In this document: one piece after another, positions 1 to 6,090 of the stretch | How positions within the stretch are numbered: position 1 is the stretch's first letter | How the letters are laid out: each line of letters opens with the position of its first letter | Assembly (NCBI GenBank): GCA_027031565.1 | Contig: JALVPX010000078.1 | Location: forward strand, 1-6,090 | Origin: Deltaproteobacteria bacterium | Lineage (GTDB): Bacteria; Desulfobacterota; Dissulfuribacteria; Dissulfuribacterales; JALVPX01 | Direction: 5' to 3' | Length of the DNA stretch: 6,090 nt | Made by a program: the position numbers and the translations under genes | The notes under the pieces: generated by a model | The model's input: the letters and a program-made list of their open reading frames with translations, nothing else | What the model was told of the DNA's origin: nothing | The model's database searches: none

Positions 1-370
1 TAAATATATCATAGATGGCAAGGTGGATGAGGCCAGGAGTGTGCTTCAGATAGCCCTGAACTCCATGGTGGTGAAAAAGATAGTTGTCCCCATTCCCCTG
101 GTCAGGGCATCTGACCTGGTTGCAGAAGCCTCAAAGATTGCAAAGACCGACAAGGAGCAGGCACTCAAGTATCTTAATGAGGCCAAAAGGCAGCTTGAGC
201 TTGCCAAGATACTTGGTTACGGAAAAGACCAGCATAAGGTATACAAGGATCTGCAGGAAAGAATAGACTCTATAAAGGAAGAGATTAAAGGTAAAAACAA
301 GGCTGCCAAAATGTTCGAAGAGCTCCTTAAAAAGCTCAAGGAGTTTAAGGAAAGACTTATCTCTTCCTGA
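1..370 (+). CDS. YfdX-family protein, C-terminal part (5' end outside window)
   Basis: The reading frame is open from the first base (codons in phase with position 2) to TGA at 368-370, so the gene starts before the window. The GTG at 23 is an internal valine codon, not a convincing start. About 122 residues are visible. They begin with a short helix of the 'DGKVDEARSVLQ' type, then a proline-rich connector (VPIPLVRAS), then amphipathic helices with the segment 'ALKYLNEAKRQLELAKILGYG', and a very Lys/Glu-rich helical end ('EEIKGKNKAAKMFEELLKK'). This pattern matches, from memory, the C-terminal half of YfdX-family proteins, which are helical and usually secreted or periplasmic. Their molecular role is poorly known; E. 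coli yfdX is linked to the EvgA acid/stress regulon. No signal peptide can be checked because the N-terminus is missing. A strong terminator follows within 30 nt, so this is the last gene of its transcript. Family call fairly confident, function unknown. Confidence 0.75.
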   Translation, partial: KYIIDGKVDEARSVLQIALNSMVVKKIVVPIPLVRASDLVAEASKIAKTDKEQALKYLNEAKRQLELAKILGYGKDQHKVYKDLQERIDSIKEEIKGKNKAAKMFEELLKKLKEFKERLISS

Positions 371-397
371 CAACGAGGAACAAGCTCCTGAAATGAC

Positions 398-428
398 AAG
401 CCTGTAGGACATCCTGCGGGCTTTTTTT
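398..428 (+). terminator. Rho-independent terminator after the YfdX-family gene
   Basis: A 12-bp stem pairs 398-409 (AAGCCTGTAGGA) with 412-423 (TCCTGCGGGCTT). All positions pair if two G-U wobbles are allowed. The nominal loop is only two bases (CA), so the end pairs probably open to give a loop of four to six. A run of seven T lies at 422-428. It sits 27 nt after the YfdX stop codon and separates that gene from the next + strand unit. Confidence 0.9.
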
Positions 429-486
429 GTGAAAAAACGAGGCCAAAATAGTGGTTTGTTTTTTCAGCTTCGAGTATTAGTGCTGT

Positions 487-1641
487 ATGAATATTGGAAA
501 TAGCAACAACGAGAAGGGATCAATAAACATAGGTTTGATTGTTGACGCCCAGGATGAGATTGCATGTAATTGGGCCAATTGGCTTGTTCAATGGCTAACA
601 AAGGATGTGGAGCAGAACTTCCCAGAATTTTTTTGGAGATTTTCTGTTCTTAAAAGACAGGATTTTTCAAGAAGTGTCCCTCCTGATCCTCTAAACCTGC
701 TCGAGTTTGGCTCTGATATCAAGATTGAATATGGTTTTGATTATGTACTGGTACTTACCAGTTTTCCCCTTAAATCACGTTTTGAACAAGGGGTTAGTGG
801 AGTCCCCTCCAATATGCTAGAGACCGCTGTAATAAGCCTAGCACGCATACTTGAGCTGGAAGACAGGGAAAGACAGGAAAAGGCGTTTATAGGCCTTGTA
901 AAACACAGCCTAGGTCATCTTTGGGGCCTTGACCACAACAGTGAGTCTGTAATGAGGCCTAGGAAGTTCTGGACCGGAGAGTTCCCTTATGACTGGAGCG
1001 ATCAAGAAAAGAGAAAGATATTACGTCATCTCAGGGATGCCGCAGATCCAAGGGTGGAGGAGGCCTCGCCCATAAAAAGCAAATGGAAGTTTTATCTTAA
1101 GGTGCTCTCTTTGGAATGGCCAGCAATACTTAAAGATGTGCTTATTTCCAGGTCAGTACTCATGATGTTTCATCTTGGACGTTTTATTGCAGCCACTGCC
1201 GTTTCTATGATATTTCTGTTCCTGAGTGCTGAGGCCTGGGAGATGGGTGCAGCCATAAAATCTGGATGGCTCGATCTCTTGCTTGCATTTGTCATATTTG
1301 CCTCAATCCTTTCCATATATTTTGGCCAAAATCTGCACGTTATAAGCAGAAGTGACAGAATGAAGGAACAGGCGGTAAGATCACGAATCGTGCTTTTTGC
1401 CACACTGTTTGTCGGCATGGTATCTTTTTGGATTAACCTTTTTATTATATCTTCTTTAATTATTGCTGTTCTTCCAGAGAACGTGTTGGCCGGATGGGCA
1501 GGCATGGGAGGCAAACCTCTTCCAGCATTTCACTTTTCCAAGCTGATGGCAACCTTTGGAGTGCTTGCATCTGCTGTTGGCGGAAACCTTGAAGAGGAGC
1601 AGGACATAAAGGCTCTTCTCGTCTATACAGAGGAGACATAA
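487..1641 (+). CDS. Metzincin-like (archaemetzincin-type) domain protein with C-terminal membrane domain; catalytic Glu missing
   Basis: A 384-residue protein in two parts. Residues 1-190 are soluble. They start with a beta-strand-like 'INIGLIVDA', then 'DYVLVLTSF' at 85-93 and a helix 'ETAVISLARIL' at 112-122, the layout of archaemetzincin-type zinc proteases. At 140-150 the sequence reads HSLGHLWGLDH, which fits HExxHxxGxxH in spacing with all three zinc-ligand His (H140, H144, H150) and the Gly (G147). The catalytic Glu position is Ser141. M156 in 'SVM' fits the Met-turn. Residues 200-384 form a membrane domain: segments at about 229-249, 261-281 and 301-330, perhaps a fourth at 349-366, ending in an acidic tail (GGNLEEEQDIK). 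There is no signal peptide, so the metzincin-like half is probably cytoplasmic. ATG 487 is the only plausible start, since an in-frame TAG lies at 478-480. No clear ribosome binding site precedes it. A TTG at 535 would remove the first strand. It lies 5 nt upstream of the K+ channel gene. The fold call is from motif and layout; the function is unknown and protease activity is doubtful. Confidence 0.7.
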   Translation: MNIGNSNNEKGSINIGLIVDAQDEIACNWANWLVQWLTKDVEQNFPEFFWRFSVLKRQDFSRSVPPDPLNLLEFGSDIKIEYGFDYVLVLTSFPLKSRFEQGVSGVPSNMLETAVISLARILELEDRERQEKAFIGLVKHSLGHLWGLDHNSESVMRPRKFWTGEFPYDWSDQEKRKILRHLRDAADPRVEEASPIKSKWKFYLKVLSLEWPAILKDVLISRSVLMMFHLGRFIAATAVSMIFLFLSAEAWEMGAAIKSGWLDLLLAFVIFASILSIYFGQNLHVISRSDRMKEQAVRSRIVLFATLFVGMVSFWINLFIISSLIIAVLPENVLAGWAGMGGKPLPAFHFSKLMATFGVLASAVGGNLEEEQDIKALLVYTEET

Positions 1642-1646
1642 TCCCC

Positions 1647-2552
1647 ATGAGAGAGGCAGTTGCTGTTTACTTCAGAGATAAATGGCATGGGCCTTTGCAT
1701 CGGTTCCTTTCTGCTTTCATGGTTTTTATAATTTTTTCAAGCTCCCTCTGCCTTGTGCTTACAACTGAGCCCTCAATTGAGGAAAAATATGGCTACTCCC
1801 TCTGGCTATTTGAGGGGTTTTCATCCTTTATTTTTATGCTGGAATATCTTTTAAGGATATGGAGCTGCCCTGAAGACTACCAAAACCAAGGCCCGTTACG
1901 GTGCAAGATGGCTTACGTCCTTTCTTTTATGGGGCTCGTGGACCTTTTCTCCTTCCTTCCCTTTTTTCTCATAATATCAGGCTGGACCCAGACACCCCAG
2001 CTCATGCTTGTGCAGCTTCTTCGTCTGCTCAAGCTCACCCGTTATTCCGTGGCCTTTGATCTTCTTCGTGACGTAATCAGGGAAGAGTCTGAGTCACTTT
2101 TTGTCTCTGTGATGCTCATGTTCATTATCCTTATCTTTGCCTCGGTTGGAATATTCATTTTCGAACATGACGTACAGCCAAAAGCCTTTGGTTCCATCCC
2201 AAATGCCATGTGGTGGGCTATAGTTACCCTTACTACAGTGGGTTATGGGGATGTTACCCCTGTTACAGTACAAGGCAGGATATTTGCCACCTTCATCACC
2301 ATTGCTGGAGTCGGCCTGGTATCCCTGCCTGCAGGTATTATAGCCTCTGGGTTCACCGAGCAGCTCAGGCTTAGGAGAGAAAAGTTTCAGCTGGAAGTTG
2401 AACAGATGATTCACGATGACGGAAGTCTTTCCATAGAGGAAATGGATGTACTGGAGGAAGACAGGCAGAAGTTGGGCCTTTCAAAGGACAACGCCCAGCT
2501 TATCATTAATCAGGTTGCAGAAAGGGAGGCCAGGAAGACGAGGGTCTTATAA
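1647..2552 (+). CDS. Voltage-gated-type potassium channel, six transmembrane segments, no RCK domain
   Basis: A 301-residue inner-membrane K+ channel of the voltage-gated ion channel superfamily. Expected segments: S1 about 18-40, S2 54-72 with E66 and R70, S3 89-110 with D99, S4 121-135 with R126, K129 and R132 at every third residue, S5 150-172, a pore helix at about 183-195, the selectivity filter TTVGYGD at 196-202 (DNA 2232-2252), and S6 210-236. The intact GYG filter supports K+ selectivity. S4 carries only three regular charges, so voltage sensing is plausible but may be weak. The cytoplasmic tail (237-301) is short and charged. It has no TrkA-N/RCK nucleotide or Ca2+ sensor and no cyclic-nucleotide domain. 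The stretch 'DDGSLSIEE' then 'LGLSKDNAQ' recalls short TerB/EF-hand-like tails but lacks the first EF-hand ligands. The ATG follows the previous stop by 5 nt, with AGGAG at 1631-1635 (11 nt upstream), so it is probably translated from one mRNA with the metzincin-like gene. Confidence 0.93.
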   Translation: MREAVAVYFRDKWHGPLHRFLSAFMVFIIFSSSLCLVLTTEPSIEEKYGYSLWLFEGFSSFIFMLEYLLRIWSCPEDYQNQGPLRCKMAYVLSFMGLVDLFSFLPFFLIISGWTQTPQLMLVQLLRLLKLTRYSVAFDLLRDVIREESESLFVSVMLMFIILIFASVGIFIFEHDVQPKAFGSIPNAMWWAIVTLTTVGYGDVTPVTVQGRIFATFITIAGVGLVSLPAGIIASGFTEQLRLRREKFQLEVEQMIHDDGSLSIEEMDVLEEDRQKLGLSKDNAQLIINQVAEREARKTRVL

Positions 2553-2957
2553 TCGCTTTTCAGTCAGGCACAATCAATGGAAGAAAAATTGGATCTCTTG
2601 GTCAAGGGAATTAGTGCTGCTTCCCTGGGCTCCTTTAAACCTGATCAAGGAAAGGGGAATAGTAGGAGACACGGGAAAGAAAAAAATCGGAAGGAAATTA
2701 TTCGCTCCATGCCCGAACTCCCAAGAATGTTAATAACAGCCTAACCCACTGCATGTCGAGAACAGCACTATACGGATTTGTCATAAAAGACGCTGAAAAA
2801 GAATTCCTGCTCAAGCTCTCTCTATCACTGATTCCGTTGGAGAACAGCCATTTATTGATGCTGTGGTAGTTTTTTAAAGAGTATTGGTGGGCACAAAGGA
2901 ACAAGGTCAAGATTTTTAAGAATCGGGCACAAGTAACTTACAGGCACGCCAATTCCG
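2553..2957. other. Gene-free stretch between convergent genes, containing a transposase relic
   Basis: About 400 nt between the channel stop and the RND stop, with no intact gene on either strand. The middle (about 2709-2869) is a decayed transposase start, listed separately. Before it, 2577-2744 is a 55-codon open stretch whose last 11 codons are the transposase start itself. A hairpin lies at 2630-2657 (CTCCTTT pairing with AAAGGGG, plus an inner CCT/AGG) but has no T-run on either strand. After the relic, 2870-2957 shows nothing recognisable. No convincing intrinsic terminator for either converging gene was seen here. Confidence 0.6.
2709..2869 (+). pseudogene. Remnant of IS200-like / REP-associated tyrosine transposase (N-terminal part only)
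   Basis: Two blocks in different frames together resemble the start of RAYT-type (Y1/HUH) transposases, judged from memory of proteins beginning like 'MPR.PRMLI...PT.YHVMSRTAL.GF...D.EKE'. Block 1, from ATG 2709, reads MPELPRMLITA, then TAA at 2742-2744 where Asn is usual, then Pro-Thr. Block 2, from ATG 2753 in the +2 frame, reads MSRTALYGFVIKDAEKEF and LLKL. Only 'GC' lies between the blocks, whereas the family has about four codons there; loss of 10 nt explains both the frame change and the missing residues. Further on, 'ENSHLLMLW' at 2840-2866 could be a damaged GNHFHLL catalytic motif, with the first His of HUH lost, followed by TAG at 2867-2869. The remaining three quarters of a transposase is not visible. 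It is a dead relic, with no terminal repeats recognised. Block 2 is the stronger evidence; the HUH match is tentative. Confidence 0.6.
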
Positions 2958-5900
2958 CTATTCTTCAGATTCAATTTTTATATCATTAAACCACCTGTAA
3001 AGCGCCGGCACTACAAGAAGCGTAAGTATGGTTGAAGTTATCAGGCCGCCAGTTACAACTGTTGCAAGTGGCTTTTGAACTTCGCTGCCAGTACCGTGAG
3101 CGAAAAGCAAAGGAATAAGACCAAGTGCAGTGGTAACCGCAGTCATTACAACGGGCCTCATTCTCTGGCATGCGCCCTTAATAGATGCATTATCTACTGA
3201 AATCCCAGCTCTTACAAGCTGATTGATATAGGTGAGAAGGACCATACCATTTTCAAGCGCGATGCCAAAAAGCGCAATAAAACCAACTGACGAGGGAACG
3301 GAAAGATTCTGACCAGTTACATAAAGTGCAATAATGCCTCCGACCAGGGCAAGGGGGATGTTAATAAGGATCAGGAGGGAATTTTTTATAGAACCAAAGT
3401 TCATGAAAAGTAAGAGCATTATCACTGCCAGGGTGACTGGCACTACAAGGGCGAGACGTTTGTTAGCTTCCTGCTGAAGCTCAAACTGTCCACCCCAGCT
3501 TACCATGTATCCAGGCGGCAAATCAACATTGCGCTCAATGGCAGCCTGACCTTCGGTTACAAACGAACCTATATCACGCCCTCGAACATTACACTGTACG
3601 GTAATAAAACGCTGATTGTGTTCTCGAGTGATCTGCCTGGGTCCTATTATTTCTTTAATGGTGGCAAGCTGGTCAAGAGGTACCCGTATGTTACCGGGAC
3701 CAGGAACCAGAATGTGCTTGATGGTCTCGGCGCTGTCGCGAGCTTTTTTTACAAAACGAACGTAAATATCAAAACGCCTTACGCCTTCAAATATTTGACC
3801 TGCAGTTTCTCCGCCGATTGCGGTCCGTATTACACTCTGGATATCTTCAACATTGATTCCATACCTTGCGATGGCGCCCCGGTCTATGCGTATAAGGAGC
3901 TGCGGGGTACCTGTAACCTGGTCCTTTTGAACGTCAGACGCCCCCTTTATGTCTTTTATGATATTTTCTATCTCAGAGGCCTTTTCCCTGAGAATATCCA
4001 TATTCGGGCCAAAAATTTTTATTGCCAATTCAGCCTTTGTGCCGGTAATAAGCTCGTCCACTGCCGCTGCAATTGGCTGGGTAACATTGAACTGAACCCC
4101 TGGAAAAGATTCAAGCTCTTTGCTGAGAAGATCATATAGATCCGAGGGTGTAGCAGCGCTGGTCCACTCATCCCGGGGTTCAAGGGCTATGAATGATTCA
4201 GCGCTGTTTACAGGATCTGCATGAGCCCCGACCTCTCCGCGTCCTACACGTGATACAATGCGGGTTATCTCGGGAAAACGGTCCATAAGCCGCCTTTCAT
4301 ACCTCAAAACGGTCTGCTTTGCCTCGTCCAGGGAAATTGAAGGGACCATTGTGGCACGGACCAGAAGATCTCCTTCATCAAGACGAGGCACAAACTCCGA
4401 GCCAAGTTGAGGAAGTACCATCAACCCTGCTCCTAGCATAAAGATAGCCAGTACAACTGCCAGAATACGGTGCCTTACAAACAGGGTAACAGCAGGAAGA
4501 TATGGTTTGAGGAGGAGGCGTACTATCCATGCTTCCTTGGTGGAATTTGGCGAACCTTTTTTATTTGAGGGCCTTCGCATGATAAGATTCGAGGCAACAG
4601 GCGCAATAAGGAGGGCGTAAATAAGTGAGCCTACCATTGCAAGTGCAACTGTCTGGGCGAGCGGTCTGAACGTCTTTCCTTCAACCCCCTGAAGAGTGAA
4701 AAGCGGGAGAAACACCATGATGATTATGGCAATGGCAAAGGTGATAGGCCGAGCAACCTCAGAGCAGGCTTGTCGAATAAGCTTAATACTCTTTTTATCC
4801 TGTGGGGCTTTCAGGAAGATGCGGTCAACATTTTCAACAATTACAATTGTGGCGTCCACCATCATTCCAATAGCTATTGCAAGGCCTCCAAGAGACATCA
4901 GATTTGCGCTTATACCAATTATCTTCATAAGGATGAATGCGAAAAAAATTGAAAAAGGAATGGAAAGCGCAACAACAATGCTTGCCCTGAAACCGCCCAT
5001 GAATACGAGTAAAACACCGGCTACCAGCAGTACGCCGCCTATTAACGCATTGGTCACAGTCTCAACACATTTTGAAACCAGGGTAGCCTGGTCATAGTAG
5101 GGGACAACCCGGACACCTTCTGGAAGAACACGGTTTATTTTCTCAAGCCGCTCCTTGACCCTGGAAATTACAGTGGAGGTGTTGGTGCCAATAAGTTTTA
5201 AAACCATACCAACTACAACCTCGCCCACCCCGTTCATAGTGGCAAGGCCACGTCGGATTTCACCCCCTACCGCAATATCTGCCACCTGGTTCAGATATAC
5301 AGGTGTCCCGTCCTGGACTTTAAGCACTATGAGTTCAAGGTCCGCTATCCTTTCAGCCAAGCCCACAGAACGCACAATATACTCTTCGGAGTTCTTCACA
5401 ATAAATTGGGCGCTGGCATTGCCGTTATTTTCTTTTACCCTTTCAACAACTTCACCTATACTGAGGTTATACCTGAGAAGGTCTTCTGGACGGACCCGCA
5501 CCTGGAACTGTTTTACCTCGCCGCCAAGAGAAAGTACCTCAGTAACCCCTGGAACGGTCTGAAGGTTGAACTTGATAATCCAGTCTTGTATTTCCCTCAT
5601 CTCTTCAGGTGAACGGTTACCTTTTTCGTCCTCAAGAACATAGAAGAGTACCTGGCCAAGCCCTGTAGCTATGGGCCCCATTGAAGGCTGTCCGAACCCA
5701 GGAGGTATCTGCTCGCGGGCCATGTCCAGCCGTTCGTCCACAAGTTGCCTGGCAAAGTAGATATTTGTGCCGTCTTCAAAATAGATGTTCACCACCGACA
5801 GCCCGAAATTTGAAATGGAACGGACCTCCTTCAGGCCCGGAAGGCCGGACATGGCAGCCTCAACAGGATATGTGACATACTTTTCAACTTCCTCTGGTGC

Positions 5901-6065
5901 AAGTCCATGGGTTTCGGTAAATACCTGGACAAGACACGGGGTTACGTCGGGAAAAGCATCAACAGGAAGTTTTTTATAGCTGTACCAGCCTGCGCACATG
6001 ACAAAAAGCCCCAGTACGCACATGAGAAGCTGATTACCAAGGGCAAACCGTATCAATCTTTCCAT
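2958..6065 (-). CDS. CusA/CzcA-family heavy-metal efflux RND transporter (inner-membrane pump)
   Basis: A full-length 1035-residue RND pump, the usual size for the HME branch. It uses proton influx to drive metal ions out through a trimeric pump joined to an adaptor and an outer-membrane channel. It has the RND duplication: TM1 at 9-30, a large periplasmic loop 31-335, TM2-6 within 337-490, TM7 at 531-550, a second periplasmic loop 555-868, and TM8-12 within 871-1024. Family landmarks are LPVDAFPDVT at 33-42, 'GMMVDATIVIVEN' at 400-412 in TM4 and 'LSVPSSVGFIALFGIALENG' in TM10. TM4 keeps D404 and E411, the likely proton-relay acids, but A398 replaces the first Asp of the CzcA 'DFG..VDG' signature. 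At positions where CusA has its periplasmic Met relay, it seems to have E671 (VDELITG) and I737 (ARYGINVED). Copper/silver specificity is therefore not supported, and the metal is uncertain. An in-frame TAA at 6084-6086 and a GGAAG site fix the start at 6065. Confidence 0.96.
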   Translation of the reverse strand: MERLIRFALGNQLLMCVLGLFVMCAGWYSYKKLPVDAFPDVTPCLVQVFTETHGLAPEEVEKYVTYPVEAAMSGLPGLKEVRSISNFGLSVVNIYFEDGTNIYFARQLVDERLDMAREQIPPGFGQPSMGPIATGLGQVLFYVLEDEKGNRSPEEMREIQDWIIKFNLQTVPGVTEVLSLGGEVKQFQVRVRPEDLLRYNLSIGEVVERVKENNGNASAQFIVKNSEEYIVRSVGLAERIADLELIVLKVQDGTPVYLNQVADIAVGGEIRRGLATMNGVGEVVVGMVLKLIGTNTSTVISRVKERLEKINRVLPEGVRVVPYYDQATLVSKCVETVTNALIGGVLLVAGVLLVFMGGFRASIVVALSIPFSIFFAFILMKIIGISANLMSLGGLAIAIGMMVDATIVIVENVDRIFLKAPQDKKSIKLIRQACSEVARPITFAIAIIIMVFLPLFTLQGVEGKTFRPLAQTVALAMVGSLIYALLIAPVASNLIMRRPSNKKGSPNSTKEAWIVRLLLKPYLPAVTLFVRHRILAVVLAIFMLGAGLMVLPQLGSEFVPRLDEGDLLVRATMVPSISLDEAKQTVLRYERRLMDRFPEITRIVSRVGRGEVGAHADPVNSAESFIALEPRDEWTSAATPSDLYDLLSKELESFPGVQFNVTQPIAAAVDELITGTKAELAIKIFGPNMDILREKASEIENIIKDIKGASDVQKDQVTGTPQLLIRIDRGAIARYGINVEDIQSVIRTAIGGETAGQIFEGVRRFDIYVRFVKKARDSAETIKHILVPGPGNIRVPLDQLATIKEIIGPRQITREHNQRFITVQCNVRGRDIGSFVTEGQAAIERNVDLPPGYMVSWGGQFELQQEANKRLALVVPVTLAVIMLLLFMNFGSIKNSLLILINIPLALVGGIIALYVTGQNLSVPSSVGFIALFGIALENGMVLLTYINQLVRAGISVDNASIKGACQRMRPVVMTAVTTALGLIPLLFAHGTGSEVQKPLATVVTGGLITSTILTLLVVPALYRWFNDIKIESEE

Positions 6066-6067
6066 GA

Positions 6068-6090
6068 TTATGCTTCCATCAAATTAATGG
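6068..6090 (-). CDS. Possible last codons of an upstream gene (partial at window edge)
   Basis: On the minus strand, one frame stays open from the window edge to TAA at 6070-6068, two bases before the pump's ATG. It would end in INLMEA. The other two frames contain stops at TAA 6086-6084 and TGA 6081-6079. HME-RND pumps are commonly encoded directly after their periplasmic adaptor gene, so this may be its 3' end. With only seven codons visible, this rests on context. Confidence 0.25.
6073..6077 (-). promoter_or_regulatory. Ribosome binding site of the RND pump gene
   Basis: GGAAG on the minus strand, 7 nt upstream of the ATG at 6065-6063. With the in-frame TAA at 6086-6084, and no other start codon between them, it settles the start of the pump gene. 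Confidence 0.7.

Noticed and set aside
23..25. GTG as the start of a 115-residue version of the YfdX-family protein.
   Set aside because: The frame is open to the left edge, family proteins are longer, and no ribosome binding site precedes the GTG, so the gene is simply cut by the window.
429..486. A possible sigma-70 promoter for the metzincin-like gene (TTGTTT at 456-461 and TATTAG at 475-480).
   Set aside because: The spacing is only 13 nt and the -10-like element ends 6 nt before the start codon, so it does not fit a usable promoter. A promoter is expected in this gap but cannot be placed.
2630..2657. A hairpin with a 7-bp outer stem (one G-U), a 3-nt A bulge and a 3-bp inner stem, as a candidate terminator for the channel gene.
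   Set aside because: No T-run follows it on either strand, and the stem is interrupted and AT-leaning, so it is not a convincing intrinsic terminator.
2577..2744. A 55-codon + strand open frame (ATG 2577 to TAA 2744), basic and low in hydrophobics, starting 24 nt after the channel stop.
   Set aside because: Only a weak AGG precedes it. Its last 11 codons are the transposase relic's own start in the same frame, so it looks like chance open sequence running into the relic rather than a separate gene.
2698..2910. A 70-codon minus-strand open frame.
   Set aside because: It lies antisense to the transposase relic, has no ribosome binding site or recognisable domain, and its length is what chance would give.
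2896..2925. An imperfect palindrome around AGATTTTTAAGAATC just downstream of the RND stop.
   Set aside because: It is AT-rich with no loop and no T-run in the right place, and is likely chance.
3618..5979. Several plus-strand open frames of 60-173 codons inside the RND gene.
   Set aside because: They are antisense shadows of a well-conserved coding sequence, with no domains or starts of their own.

Overview
The window looks like ordinary bacterial chromosome of moderate GC. It is gene-dense, with a Gram-negative type heavy-metal RND pump. The YfdX-family protein, the RND pump and the style of the transposase remnant recall sulfate-reducing or related Desulfobacterota. That assignment is inference from family resemblance only, since no rRNA or marker gene is present.

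Layout, left to right. (1) Positions 1-370, + strand: the 3' end of a YfdX-family gene, closed by a strong intrinsic terminator at 398-428. (2) Positions 487-2552, + strand: a two-gene unit with a 5-nt gap. The first gene encodes a 384-residue protein with a metzincin-like (archaemetzincin-type) N-terminal half and a multi-pass membrane C-terminal half. Its zinc-binding histidines and Met-turn are kept, but the catalytic glutamate is a serine. The second gene encodes a six-segment voltage-gated-type K+ channel with an intact selectivity filter and no RCK domain. (3) Positions 2553-2957: about 400 nt with no intact gene. It contains the decayed 5' part of an IS200-like/REP-associated tyrosine transposase (about 2709-2869), with a stop codon, a frame break and a damaged HUH motif. 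(4) Positions 2958-6065, - strand: a full-length CusA/CzcA-family heavy-metal efflux RND pump, convergent with the + strand unit. Its upstream partners, normally an adaptor and an outer-membrane channel, lie beyond the right edge. The last bases are compatible with the tail of such a gene.

The metal pump and the + strand pair show no evident shared pathway. The part most worth a second look is the pairing of a probably non-proteolytic, membrane-anchored metzincin-like protein with a K+ channel in what reads as one operon.
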